A stretch of DNA of 64,000 bases from Pirellulaceae bacterium (lineage in GTDB: Bacteria; Planctomycetota; Planctomycetia; Pirellulales; Pirellulaceae), in assembly GCA_026004795.1 (NCBI GenBank), contig BPJV01000002.1, forward strand, positions 496,001 to 560,000, in the 5' to 3' direction. Positions within the stretch are counted from its first letter, which is position 1, and each line of letters starts with the position of its first letter. Below the pieces are notes generated by a model, which was not told the DNA's origin, ran no database searches, and was given only the letters and a program-made list of their open reading frames with translations. This document shows positions 39,797 to 49,003 of this stretch, piece by piece. The position numbers were made by a program, and so were the translations under genes.

Positions 39797-40693
39797 CTAC
39801 CGCCGCTGGCGATGCATGCGTTGGGCGAGCAGCTCCGAAAGGACCGCATCGGGCGCATCGCTGGTTCGTACCAACATGTAATCGCACTGAGCCGCAGCAC
39901 AGGATCGTCGCACGCGTCTCAAGAATCGCCCCACCGCTTCCAGATACCCTTCCCGCAACGCGCGCGGATTGCACGTCAAATGGCCATCGACCTCCAACCC
40001 CTCGAACCGCGTGGGGTCGGCAAAGGGAAAATCCAACTCGTCATCGTCCATGACATGGAGGACGACCACATCGTGCCCTGCCTGCCGCAAGACCCCGATG
40101 CCACGCAAGGCACTTTCCTCGGCGCCCAACATATCACTGATCAGTACCATCAACCCCCGCCGCGGATGGCTTTGCACCACATCACGGAAGACCGGTTCGA
40201 GCTCCGTCTTGTCCGCCGGCCGACTGCTTTCCAGTGACAACAACACGTCGCGCAAGTGTCGCTGGCTGGAACGCAGCGGCACTCGCTGACGAATCCGATT
40301 GTCAAAACAGATACACCCCACCGCATCCTGCTGCCGTAGCACGAGCAGGGCAAGGCAGGCCGCCAGGGTACAGGCATAATCGAACTTCGTCGTCGCCCGT
40401 CCGTAACTCATGCTGGCCGAACTGTCGACCAGCAACGTGCATCGCAGATTCGTGTCCTCCTCGTACTGTTTCACGACCAAACGATCCTGCCGCGCCCATA
40501 CTTTCCAATCGATATGGCGCACATCATCACCGGGGACATACTGCCGATGCTGCACGAACTCCACCGATTGCCCAAAATAGGGACTGCGGTGCGCACCGGA
40601 CAAAAATCCCTCGACAATATGGCGGGCCTTCAATTCGAGTCGCTGTACCCGCTTAACCGCCTCAGGAGGCAAATATTTGTTTGAAGCGGACAT
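39797..40693 (-). CDS. DUF58 domain protein (VWA-like)
   Basis: The 298-residue protein carries the DUF58 signature [21 protein letters not shown] (50-70) and a VWA MIDAS-type DSSASM (90-95). DUF58 proteins occur almost always next to a MoxR ATPase and are thought to be its partners or clients. Its start overlaps the moxR 3' end by 32 bp, supporting coupled expression. The ATG at 40693 gives [21 protein letters not shown], the usual family start. No membrane helix is predicted, so it should act in the cytoplasm. Confidence 0.93.
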   Translation of the reverse strand: MSASNKYLPPEAVKRVQRLELKARHIVEGFLSGAHRSPYFGQSVEFVQHRQYVPGDDVRHIDWKVWARQDRLVVKQYEEDTNLRCTLLVDSSASMSYGRATTKFDYACTLAACLALLVLRQQDAVGCICFDNRIRQRVPLRSSQRHLRDVLLSLESSRPADKTELEPVFRDVVQSHPRRGLMVLISDMLGAEESALRGIGVLRQAGHDVVVLHVMDDDELDFPFADPTRFEGLEVDGHLTCNPRALREGYLEAVGRFLRRVRRSCAAAQCDYMLVRTSDAPDAVLSELLAQRMHRQRR

Positions 40694-41717
40694 CGCTGGT
40701 CAACTCGTCGTCAGTGGTGGGTGTTTCGTCGATGAGCCGATCGATTACATCGTCGGTGGTAATTCCATCGCTTTCGGCAGCAAACGTTACCACCATGCGA
40801 TGACGCAGCACCGGGTGACTGAGCGCTTGGATGTCCTCGACCGTCACATGCGTGCGGCCACGGAGCAGCGCCCGCGCCTTGCCTCCCAGGATCAGAAACT
40901 GCACGGCCCGCGGACCAGCCCCCCAACCGACCCATTCACGGATGAACTCGGGAACCCCCGGCATACCGACGCGGGTTTGCCGCACCAACGCCAACGCGTA
41001 ACGGATCACATGATCGGCCACCGGGACACTGCGCACCACGTCCTGCAGGGAAAGAATCTCTGGACCGGCCAGCACCGGCTGGATCTCGGCCACCAGCCGC
41101 GCCGTCGTGCGTCGGGCAACTTCGAATTCCTCATCAAAGGTCGGATAATCGACCAACACCTTGAACATGAACCGATCCTGCTGGGCCTCGGGCAGGGGGT
41201 ACGTCCCCTCCTGCTCAATCGGGTTCTGCGTGGCCAAGACAAAAAAGGGATCACTCAACGCATGCCGCACTCGTCCCACGGTTACCTGCCGTTCCTGCAT
41301 GGCCTCCAACAAGGCGGCTTGCGTCTTCGGCGGCGTCCGGTTGATTTCATCGGCGAGGATGACGTTGGCAAAGATCGGGCCCTCCATGAACCGACGCTGC
41401 AAGCCCCCCCCGGGCTGCTCTTCGATCACTTCCGTTCCCGTGATGTCCGCCGGCATCAAGTCAGGAGTGAACTGAATCCGACTAAACGACAGACTGAGCG
41501 TCTTGGCCAGCGTGGAAATCATCAACGTCTTGGCCAGACCAGGCACTCCCTCCAGCAAGCAGTGGCCGCGACTGAAGATGCTGATCAGCAACTGGTCGAT
41601 GACCTCCTGCTGCCCCACGATGACCTTCGACAGCTGATCCAAGATCTTTTGCCGCGCCTCCTGCAACCGTTCGATCGATTCGCCGCCAATAGGAGGTTCT
41701 CCGTCTTGTTGCACCAT
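40662..41717 (-). CDS. MoxR-family AAA+ ATPase
   Basis: MoxR ATPases are chaperone-like AAA+ proteins that act with VWA-domain proteins. The Walker A GVPGLAKT (57-64), Walker B ILADEINR (about 120-127), sensor ATQNP and the [16 protein letters not shown] segment are all present and intact. The ATG at 41717 ([10 protein letters not shown]) gives 351 residues, slightly longer than the usual 330. It is the first gene of a six-gene minus-strand run ending at 29782. No transcription regulator lies immediately upstream. Confidence 0.96.
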   Translation of the reverse strand: MVQQDGEPPIGGESIERLQEARQKILDQLSKVIVGQQEVIDQLLISIFSRGHCLLEGVPGLAKTLMISTLAKTLSLSFSRIQFTPDLMPADITGTEVIEEQPGGGLQRRFMEGPIFANVILADEINRTPPKTQAALLEAMQERQVTVGRVRHALSDPFFVLATQNPIEQEGTYPLPEAQQDRFMFKVLVDYPTFDEEFEVARRTTARLVAEIQPVLAGPEILSLQDVVRSVPVADHVIRYALALVRQTRVGMPGVPEFIREWVGWGAGPRAVQFLILGGKARALLRGRTHVTVEDIQALSHPVLRHRMVVTFAAESDGITTDDVIDRLIDETPTTDDELTSDVRFKQIFAS

Positions 41718-42015
41718 CCGCTTTTCCTTACCAGAATTCCGTAAACCTGCCCAACTGCTATAGTCTGAGTGACAGTCGACTCGAATACCAGCCCCCTCCC
41801 CCGAGCCAACACCATGCGACGCGAGGATAGGACCACCTTCCGACGCCCGGCGCTATGCCCGCAGGCATTCCATCCCCACCGGCGTTCATTGCCGATTCGT
41901 GCCGACGGGAATCACGCGCCCCGCTGCGACCAACCGATACCCCTCAAAAAATGGCCACCTTCGCGCTGATGGCAACCACGAGATCGCTCGCCACTCTTCA
42001 GTTTACGAGATCGCG

Positions 42016-43353
42016 ATGGCAAAGACCTGGCTCATGTTCGGCTACAGCTTCGGCAGTGCGGGAGCCTACGTTACCGCTCGTACGCTCTCCGATTCCGAGT
42101 TCCTCTCGCAGATCGGTGCTCAGGAACTGCCTGAAGTCTACCTCGCATCGGCCGGAGCCGTGGCGTTTACGTCGGCGATTTACGCCAGAATCACTCGCCA
42201 ATTCGCCTTGCTTCCCTCCGTCCTGGGGACGCAACTGCTCTTGGCGATGACTTCGATCCTACTGGCGCTAGGCAGCCAATTCGACCTGATCGGCATCGAG
42301 GTTGCATCCCTCTTTCTCATCACGCAGATCCGCGGCAGCCTGGGGACCATCCAACTCGGCATGCTCATCAACGACCAGTTCTCCTTCCCCGTCCGACGCC
42401 AAGTCATTGGCCGCGTGCTCTTGGGCGCCACCTCCGCCGGTTTCCTTTTCGGGGTGGCCACCGGAGTGCTCACCACTTGGGTGTCCCCGTTCCATTTGCT
42501 GTGGCTGATCGCCGCCATCGATCTGGCTACGGCATTGCCCGTTTTCCTGCTAGGATCCAAATCGGCGATTCAACCGACGATTCCCGCCGACCACCTGCCA
42601 ACCAACTCCGTCAACGACCAGGCAAACGACGCGGCTGAGCCTGAGAACGCTGACGCGGGCTTGAAGCGGCAGGGAGGCACCGCAGATTCCCTTCCCCATC
42701 GATTCCCCCGAGTCCATCGCCCTCTTCGCCATTACACCTGGGCGATCCTCTTCATGGTGGGCACGGCCGTAGTCGTCAATACGTTGGTTGAACTGCAATG
42801 GAAGACCATCGTCTCGGACGCTCTCCATGCGAACGAGCACGCCTTGGCTCTCTACTTCGGGATCTTCTATGCCGTCCTTTATTTGGCGACCGGTACGTTC
42901 CAATATGGAGTGACCGCGGTGTTAATCAAACGGTTGGGAGTCGTGGGCAGCCTCCTCCTATTCCCTGTCATGCTGTTGATCGCCATCGCCTTGATCCCCC
43001 TCGCTGCGGCGCATCGTGGGACCAGCCTGCTGTTGGCGACCTGGGCCAAAGGAAATGACGTTTTCAAACGATCCGCCACCGATCCAGCCGTGCACTTACT
43101 CTTCGCCGTCTTTCCTCCCGAGCAGCGTCATCGTGCCTTGACGTTGTCCGCCGGAATCGTCAAACCGCTTTGCGAAGCTCTCACGGCCGCGCTCCTCATC
43201 CTTACAGGCGATCTCCTGCCGGCATCGCGCTACTCACTGATACTCTTCCTCCTGATCCCGTTGTGGGTAGTAGCCATTTGGCGCGTTGGTGGCCTCTACC
43301 GGGCCCTCTCGCCAGAAGGCCTCTCCGAACCCCTTGATCCAACCGAGACCTAG
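42016..43353 (+). CDS. NTT-like (ATP/ADP translocase-related) multi-pass transporter
   Basis: The 445-residue product has about 12 membrane helices. The pattern SFGSAGAYVTARTLSDSEFLSQIGAQELPEVYLASAGAVAFTSAIYARI near the start, TVVVNTLVELQWKTIVSDAL in the middle and WAKGNDVFKRSATDPAVHLLFAVFPPEQRHRA later resemble Npt/TLC-type transporters outside the energy-parasite group. I set the start at the ATG at 42016 (MAKTWLMFGYSFG); the frame stays open to 41899. Substrate is unknown and need not be nucleotides. It diverges from moxR and is convergent with the next gene. Confidence 0.75.
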   Translation: MAKTWLMFGYSFGSAGAYVTARTLSDSEFLSQIGAQELPEVYLASAGAVAFTSAIYARITRQFALLPSVLGTQLLLAMTSILLALGSQFDLIGIEVASLFLITQIRGSLGTIQLGMLINDQFSFPVRRQVIGRVLLGATSAGFLFGVATGVLTTWVSPFHLLWLIAAIDLATALPVFLLGSKSAIQPTIPADHLPTNSVNDQANDAAEPENADAGLKRQGGTADSLPHRFPRVHRPLRHYTWAILFMVGTAVVVNTLVELQWKTIVSDALHANEHALALYFGIFYAVLYLATGTFQYGVTAVLIKRLGVVGSLLLFPVMLLIAIALIPLAAAHRGTSLLLATWAKGNDVFKRSATDPAVHLLFAVFPPEQRHRALTLSAGIVKPLCEALTAALLILTGDLLPASRYSLILFLLIPLWVVAIWRVGGLYRALSPEGLSEPLDPTET

Positions 43354-43478
43354 GTCTGCACCGACAGAAGCACCAGCAAATACCGTTGGCATCTCCTCGA
43401 CACCGGCGGCGCGCGGTGACATGCCATGCGGTGCGCCTACCGTCGACTGCCAGCCAATCGGCGGCAATTCAGGAAAAC

Positions 43479-44687
43479 TTAGGACGCCGGCTGGTCCTCA
43501 GCGGCATTTGTTCGTTCGGATTCGGGAGAAGATGGAAAGGTGTCGCCCCGTGATGACCGATCCGCTATAGACGGAACTTGAGACAACGGCCCTTCGTCGA
43601 GCATGAATAGCTCGTCCAACTCAATACCATCGACTTCCTTTCGCAAGATCAGGTACAGCACCGCCGCCGCACAACATCCGAAACTAAACCAGTAGGAAGC
43701 AATCAGTCGAACCACCAGCCAATCGCCAACCGACAACAGCCGTACTAACTGTTCGGAAGGTGTCCCGCCCGCCCCCATAACGACGGCTTCGCGCCACCAC
43801 TGCCATCCATAGGTGTAGACAAAATAGACCAACTGCTCTCCCACCAACCCCACAATGATCAGGACCGCCAACAATAGGACGAACAAGACGGGACGTTGAA
43901 AGAAATAAGCGTAACCTCGAGAAAACCCTTCGAATGCGTCCCCCTTCTTTTCGGCGGCAATGGCGCACACGCCAAGCGGCGTTGCCACCCAGATACCCAA
44001 CAACAGGCGGCCAAGAAAAATTGCCAGCGGCGCAAAAACAAGTGCCCCAACCCCACCGACCATCGCACCTGCCGTTCCCATCCGCGCCATCAGACCACCC
44101 AACCATGCAGGAATCAGCAGCAGCCCGATGCCGACAAAATAGATCCCCACCAGCCACAGCAAGGCAGGCACACGGCGGACTAGAATTCGCAGCGCCTCGC
44201 CCCACATAGCGGATGTTCTCTGCCCCACATCAAAAAGAGCTCGGCGGACAATCAAGCCTCCCAACATCCCCCAAACCAGCGCCAGCCACAGGGCACAAAA
44301 CGTCAGAAAGGCAAGATCGCGGAGCGAAAGTGGCAGCAAGGCGACTACCGCCGAGGCGACATCGCACATCCAGGTCCAGAATGGGGGCATTGCCGTCCCG
44401 CCATGCCAGGTGGCTCCCCGCGCCACCATGTCGTTCCACAGCGGCCCAGACCAATTCGGCGCGAAAAGTTGTTCGGCCACATGGACCCCCAGCCGCGTCA
44501 GTTCGATAGCGACGATGGCGATGAGCAAATGAACAAATCGCACCGCCGGCCGCACACTCATCAGCAACGGATAACACCACCATACCGATCGGTCCCAATC
44601 GATCTGTACTCGGGGAATCGGTTGATCTTCGCAGCTCGCCGTCTGAGGCTCTTCCATGCTCGGCTTTTTCCTCGAACTACGCGTCAT
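43479..44687 (-). CDS. Multi-pass membrane protein, unknown
   Basis: The 402-residue product has about six to seven helices, for example VRFVHLLIAIVAIELTRLGVHV, LAFLTFCALWLALVWGMLGG, VLFVLLLAVLIIVGLVGEQLVYFVY, and an acidic cytoplasmic-looking C-terminus (VDGIELDELFMLDEGPLS). No transporter or enzyme motif was recognised. It overlaps the yacG 3' end by 11 bp and is probably cotranscribed with it. Start ATG at 44687; a start 30 bases later (MEEPQT) is possible. Confidence 0.78.
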   Translation of the reverse strand: MTRSSRKKPSMEEPQTASCEDQPIPRVQIDWDRSVWWCYPLLMSVRPAVRFVHLLIAIVAIELTRLGVHVAEQLFAPNWSGPLWNDMVARGATWHGGTAMPPFWTWMCDVASAVVALLPLSLRDLAFLTFCALWLALVWGMLGGLIVRRALFDVGQRTSAMWGEALRILVRRVPALLWLVGIYFVGIGLLLIPAWLGGLMARMGTAGAMVGGVGALVFAPLAIFLGRLLLGIWVATPLGVCAIAAEKKGDAFEGFSRGYAYFFQRPVLFVLLLAVLIIVGLVGEQLVYFVYTYGWQWWREAVVMGAGGTPSEQLVRLLSVGDWLVVRLIASYWFSFGCCAAAVLYLILRKEVDGIELDELFMLDEGPLSQVPSIADRSSRGDTFPSSPESERTNAAEDQPAS

Positions 44688-44928
44688 GCCAGCCTGGTGG
44701 CAGGCGAATGGTTGGGGAACTGGTCTCGTGCGCCTCCCCGTCGTCGTCGTCGTCGGGAGGATTGACTTCGCACGGCAACGAAATCTCCTCGTTCAGCCAG
44801 CGGCCCAAATCGATCATCTGGCACCGCCGGCTACAAAATGGCATGCAAGCAGCCGCCACCTGGATGTCGACAATCATGTCGCAGGTCGGACACCGCAATA
44901 CATCAGCTTTTCTATCTTGTCCCTTCAT
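44677..44928 (-). CDS. yacG: YacG-type zinc protein (DNA gyrase inhibitor family)
   Basis: The 83-residue product has the full YacG zinc ribbon CPTC-x15-CSRRC with Cys13, Cys16, Cys32 and Cys36, followed by IDLGRWLNEEISLP, as in E. coli YacG. In E. coli the protein binds GyrB and inhibits gyrase. The C-terminus here is an acidic tail (DDDDDGEAHE). ATG at 44928. It is upstream of, and overlaps, the membrane protein gene. Confidence 0.93.
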   Translation of the reverse strand: MKGQDRKADVLRCPTCDMIVDIQVAAACMPFCSRRCQMIDLGRWLNEEISLPCEVNPPDDDDDGEAHETSSPTIRLPPGWHDA

Positions 44929-45528
44929 GGCGTACAGCTTACCACCAGCCCCCGTATCCTTCCACTACCGAATCCCCGTAGCCTCCCCGCCCATCCACCC
45001 TCCCCCGTGTCCCGCCCCGTTCGCCTGCCGCTCCATGCGCAGGCCGGTGCTCGTGGATGCTCCCACCGGGATCTTCCCCAACACACTGGGCCTATGTGTG
45101 GAGAGAGTCCGTAACGCCGTATTTCACTAGGACGAATCCCCAGGACGAAAAAACAACGCATGTCGCAACAGTGCATCGGGTGGTGTCCGCAGACTGAGGC
45201 GCTTGCCGCAGCTGCTCAAGACGATCGGCCAGCCACGCTCATGTTCAAGAACGGTTGAACGTCTCGCAGCGTCGGGCGTTCCCAGGGGATGCACGTGCTG
45301 ACAAACCTGTTCCTGACGCGCAGCCTACCGCCTGCCCCCCGCAGCGACAACGGTGCAGAGTTCATGGCCTGGGCGACGGGCCACCACGGACGGCTTTCGT
45401 GCCGCCGCGCCGATAATCCATTCTCCGACCCTTTCGCGTTGAACAGTGCGCACCGATTGATCCCGGTAAAGGCTTGCCTCGCTGAACCGACTCTGCCCGC
45501 AATAGCTCGCTTGGCACCGTGGCCACAT
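44929..45528. other. Gene-poor stretch, no gene supported
   Basis: The open frames here are Arg/Pro/Ala-rich and lack start signals or family patterns. No mobile-element end or RNA gene was recognised. Confidence 0.5.
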
Positions 45529-45906
45529 TTACGGCTCAGGATTCGCGTCCTGGGAGGCCTCCGACGGCTGATGGTCTGCTACCGGGGGAACCCTAAACTG
45601 CCATGCCGCCCACCCAGCAACAACAACGCCGAGCACTACCAAACGCAGTGGACTTCGTCGCCGCACTCTGCCGTCATTGCCATCCTCCGACATGAAAGCA
45701 GCAATACCTCCTGCTGCTAATAACAACCCAAGCAGCAATATCCCCGCGTACATCCACGTAGATTTCCGCCCGCGATGCTTCGTACCGCAGGTCATGCACA
45801 GGTAACCTGGCTTGCGTGAAAAAGAATTCGGAGGCAATGGCTCCAGATTCTCGCTACCACATCGTGCACAAAAACCGACCGATGCAGTCTCCTCTGCTTG
45901 GTTCAT
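45529..45906 (-). CDS. Small zinc-ribbon membrane protein
   Basis: The 125-residue product has an N-terminal zinc ribbon FCARCGSENLEP...GYLCMTCGTKHRGRK (two CxxC pairs) and then two membrane helices (MYAGILLLGLLLAAGGIAAFM and LRLVVLGVVVAGWAAWQF). I chose the ATG at 45906 (MNQAEETASV), which begins just before the ribbon. The frame is open to 45945. This ribbon-plus-helix layout is common in planctomycete small proteins of unknown role. It stands alone in a gene-poor region. Confidence 0.65.
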   Translation of the reverse strand: MNQAEETASVGFCARCGSENLEPLPPNSFSRKPGYLCMTCGTKHRGRKSTWMYAGILLLGLLLAAGGIAAFMSEDGNDGRVRRRSPLRLVVLGVVVAGWAAWQFRVPPVADHQPSEASQDANPEP

Positions 45907-46140
45907 GCGGTCACCTCGTCGAATGGATCGAAGGGAACGAATCACCTATCCCAGAATAGGAAAAACAAGCCTTCTACCGATTCCTGAACCGCGCTCACGA
46001 GACAAGAGAAGTGAAGTGGCGCGCACCCAGGACTGGATCTCACGCGAGCAGACGCGTTCTTCGATTTCCTCAGCGCCACTCAGGATACCAATTGCCTGCT
46101 CGGGAAGCAATCGTTGGATAGTTCCCACCCACCGGTAGTG

Positions 46141-46201
46141 GAATTCGCCAGAATTCCCACGCACCTACCAGGATTTGAATTCACCAGAATTCCCACGCAC
46201 C
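46141..46201. repeat. Pair of 25-bp direct repeats
   Basis: Copy 1 at 46141-46165 and copy 2 at 46177-46201 differ at one base. Each contains two GAATTC half-palindromes (GAATTC-x4-GAATTC) and ends CCCACGCACC. They may be a pair of a dispersed intergenic repeat of this genome. Confidence 0.8.
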
Positions 46202-46569
46202 ACTAACGTCGTCGGCGTGGCGAAGCAGCGCTACCAGATACCGATCAGCCTAACCGCATTTGGTGCCACCCACCCAAACGATAGACGTAAGTGCAGATTC
46301 CATACAGAGTTAGTAACCACGGGTTGGCGATCTGTGGGTACAGCATGCCTTCGGTGCGCGACTGTTGGGTGGTTGTCCGATTTGATCGCCCGGCTACCCG
46401 AGTCCCCCGCCAGACATGTCCCGGCGAGCCTCAAGTTTTAACGAAGCCGTGGCGGCACCGTAGCCTGACGGCAACGCCCCAGGAATCGGAATCGCAATGA
46501 GCCCGTTTTGGTAGAAGGCCAGATTCACTGCCGCGGTGGCCGGCTCGGCGCCGAGGCACGACCTAGAAT

Positions 46570-46645
46570 CCATGACAACACCCCAGATCCATGAAACCGC
46601 CCCAGCTCCATGAAACCGCCCCAGCTCCATGACAAGCCCCCAGCT
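46570..46645. repeat. Tandem repeat, four 19-bp units
   Basis: Units start at 46570, 46589, 46608 and 46627. The two central units are identical (CCATGAAACCGCCCCAGCT) and the outer two differ at a few bases. The unit length is not a multiple of three and no gene is supported across it. Confidence 0.9.
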
Positions 46646-47183
46646 TCGACGCGTCGGTGGCGGTGCATTTGGCATTGAGCCGACAACCTCGATGCGCACC
46701 TCCATCCTGGGGCAGTTCGTGGCCTGAGAGCCACGTCCAGCGCCAGGCTGCGGTGCCGTCAGGCCTGCGGCCCATTTCCGTGGGTGATCACGCCACAGTT
46801 GCAGTTCCATTCCTAAATTTCCCTTCTTGGGTGCGTGTGCGCTCGGAATGTCCGAGCCTCCTCAGTCGGTTGCATCCCGGCCACCGTGGCGCCGCTTTGG
46901 TAGCCATTCGCGCTCCTGTGCCACTGATCCCGCTGTGGACCAAGGAAAGCCCCTAACGCCGCGAAGTCTGGAATCCACTCTTTGTGCGCGCCCACGTGCG
47001 GATTTCCCTAGGCCGGCCGATCTGGCCCTCCTCGGCATGACGCGGCCACGTCGATCCGTCGCACTTGGAAACCGGTTCACCAGAATCCGAGTAAGCCCCC
47101 GATACGCTGATCCTGGAATGGGCCCGCCACCTGCAGCATCCCGTAAGCGTTGAGGATCCAATAGCCAGCCGATTGCCCTGCGA

Positions 47184-47606
47184 TTAACGATCACGCGGAG
47201 CATCGGGACGAGGTGAAGGTGATTGATAAGGGTTATTGGTGTCCACTGGAGGTGGAACCGGCGGTCCTACCTCCGATTGAGTCGGTGTGGATTCCGGCCC
47301 GACTGGCTTGCCTTTCATAACGGCGATGACGACGACGGCTGACAGAATTACGGTTACAACCACGACATCAAGTATTGAAAGGGGCAACAACTCTTCAACG
47401 GTCGGCTCGCGGCCGCGAATCACGGTAAGAACAAGCCCGACGAAAAACCCCAGCCCCAAAACGACTGGAAGGGTTGCAGTCAATAACCCGCCAATCACAT
47501 ACGCCCATGTTCCGCGGACGATTTTGTCCCGAGTAAGAAAGAATCTCCCTTGAACCAACGTGACGATTCCCCAAACCGTCATGGCGATTTCAACGAGACA
47601 ACACAT
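47184..47606 (-). CDS. Small membrane protein with NPYQSP motif
   Basis: The 140-residue product has helices at WGIVTLVQGRF, AYVIGGLLTATLPVVLGLGFFVGLVL and LDVVVVTVILSAVVVIAVM, then a Pro-rich tail with NNPYQSP. This tail motif recurs in small planctomycete membrane proteins. The start may be ATG at 47606 (MCCLVEIAMTV) or the internal ATG 24 bases later. Function unknown. Confidence 0.7.
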   Translation of the reverse strand: MCCLVEIAMTVWGIVTLVQGRFFLTRDKIVRGTWAYVIGGLLTATLPVVLGLGFFVGLVLTVIRGREPTVEELLPLSILDVVVVTVILSAVVVIAVMKGKPVGPESTPTQSEVGPPVPPPVDTNNPYQSPSPRPDAPRDR

Positions 47607-48137
47607 CGGCTCAACCTGACCTTAGAGGGCAGAGCAATGTTAAACAAGAAAAGTCAAACAAGGAGAAAAACTCTCGGTGGATTATGCCCGATAGACTGAC
47701 ACAAAACAAGACGGCGACCGCTGAAGCTGGTCAATCATCAACTCTGGAGCGCGGTGACTTGTCACCGCTTTCGCTTTGCCTACTCTCGCTTGAGGACCGA
47801 GATCAAACGAGGATTTCAAAAGAAAGCTTCGGCGAGTCGGAGCAGGTACGCATGCCGTCCCTACGGGACTGTTGAGAAAAAACGCGGCATCCAATCTTCG
47901 GGCTCACACCCGAAGCTAGATCATCACGCCGCTTCACGGCTTGAATCGGTATCGCAGAGGGGGCGGAGCCTCATCGCATCGCTTCGCGACGAAGATGGAT
48001 AGACGACGCAGAGAAAAACAAACAACGAAGATGACATAGTACTTCGGGAGGCGGAGCCTCTGGTGCAGGACGTTCCCAGGCAGAGCCTGGGAACGAGACG
48101 ACGGAGCCTGCGAACGTGACGACGAGACACGAGACGA
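47607..48137. other. Gene-poor stretch with short inverted repeats
   Basis: No gene is supported. The sequence has short GC-rich inverted repeats (GAGGC-GGA-GCCTC at 48048-48060, the same GGCGGAGCCTC also near 47962-47972, and the 25-bp palindrome at 48071-48095). Confidence 0.5.
48071..48095. repeat. Perfect 11-3-11 inverted repeat
   Basis: Arms CGTTCCCAGGC and GCCTGGGAACG flank AGA. It lacks a T-tract on either side. It resembles short dispersed palindromes seen in planctomycete intergenic DNA, but only one full copy is in the window. Confidence 0.85.
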
Positions 48138-48905
48138 CAGCACTACGAGTTCGTCGACCAAGCAATTGTGCTGTTAGGCGAGATGGGCTGGGATTACCAA
48201 TCGCTGCGCGATGCATCGTTCCAGCGCTCGGCCAACTGGAACGCCCTCTTCGATCCTTCGACCGGCCAGTTCGATACGAGCTACTCCGTCGCCGGCGACG
48301 ATGAAGTCCACTTAAACGTCCGCCTTCGTCGTGGTCAACGATTGCGTTCCCATGAACGACTCGTACTTTATTACAATGCGCTTTACCTGAGCGGTTACGA
48401 GTACCATCCGACCAACACCAACCTCTGGAAACTCCCGCTGGAAGAAACTCTTGAAGAGCTTTTGCCGCTCGACTACCTCGACACCACCGGCGATTCACCG
48501 CGCAGCACCGCTCCCTCCTCAGGTGACCAATCCGACGATTCATCCGACGGCGGCGATCTCGATGACTACGCTGGGGACTACCAAGGTGATGTGTCCGGCG
48601 AGGAAGAAGGCGGCTCGTCCGGCGGCGTCTACTACACCGCTTACTCTGGCTTGGGACCGGTTACGGCGTGGGCAGCCCCAAGCACGGCAGGTGGGGCAAC
48701 GCCCTTGTTCGGTCCATGCGATCGCTCGCCCAAGGCATTGGTGGCGTCTCTGCTGTCGGCGATGCCCTGTGTGGTCGCCTTTGGAAGCCCGCCGATTCTC
48801 GCCGCGAAAGTTCGCGCCTGTTTCGCGCTGAGCAAGTTGACCGAAGCGAGCGACGGAAAGACGATGCTGTGCGTCATGGGGGAAACAACCGCTTTCCAGC
48901 GGTAG
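48138..48905 (+). pseudogene. Remnant of a larger gene, broken at both ends
   Basis: From about 48138 a good coding frame without a start codon reads HYEFVDQAIVLLGEMGWDYQSLRDASF..., then NALYLSGYEYHPTNTNLWKLPLEETLEELLPLDYLD and an acidic Ser/Gly linker. Near 48655 the better coding frame moves (GTGYGVGSPKHGRWGNALVRSM in the next frame, with higher third-position GC), as if one base were missing. The first frame ends at 48905. The upstream side runs into repeat-like DNA. I do not recognise the family. A GTG at 48168 could start a shorter protein, but I consider decay more likely. Confidence 0.45.
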
Positions 48906-49003
48906 CCCTGCACGATGGCTGGTGCACGGAGTTGCTCTGCCAAACGTCAGTACCGACCATCGGTCGCCGATCGTCTTCTGCTACCGTCGACGGCTTAGTC
49001 CAA

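Larger units (their letters stand above)
45907..47183. other. Repeat-bearing gene-poor stretch
   Basis: No gene is supported in this 1.28-kb stretch. It contains a pair of 25-bp direct repeats (46141-46201) and four tandem 19-bp units (46570-46645). A long minus frame at 46394-46810 is explained by the tandem repeat and is not called. Confidence 0.6.

Noticed and set aside
45289-45720. Plus-strand frame of 143 codons
   Set aside because: It overlaps the zinc-ribbon gene antisense and is Arg/Pro-rich without motif or ribosome binding site.
46570-46645. Possible CRISPR array
   Set aside because: Units are contiguous with no spacers and no cas gene is present.
46394-46810. Minus-strand frame of 138 codons over the tandem repeat
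   Set aside because: Its composition comes from the 19-bp repeat and it has no start signal or family pattern.
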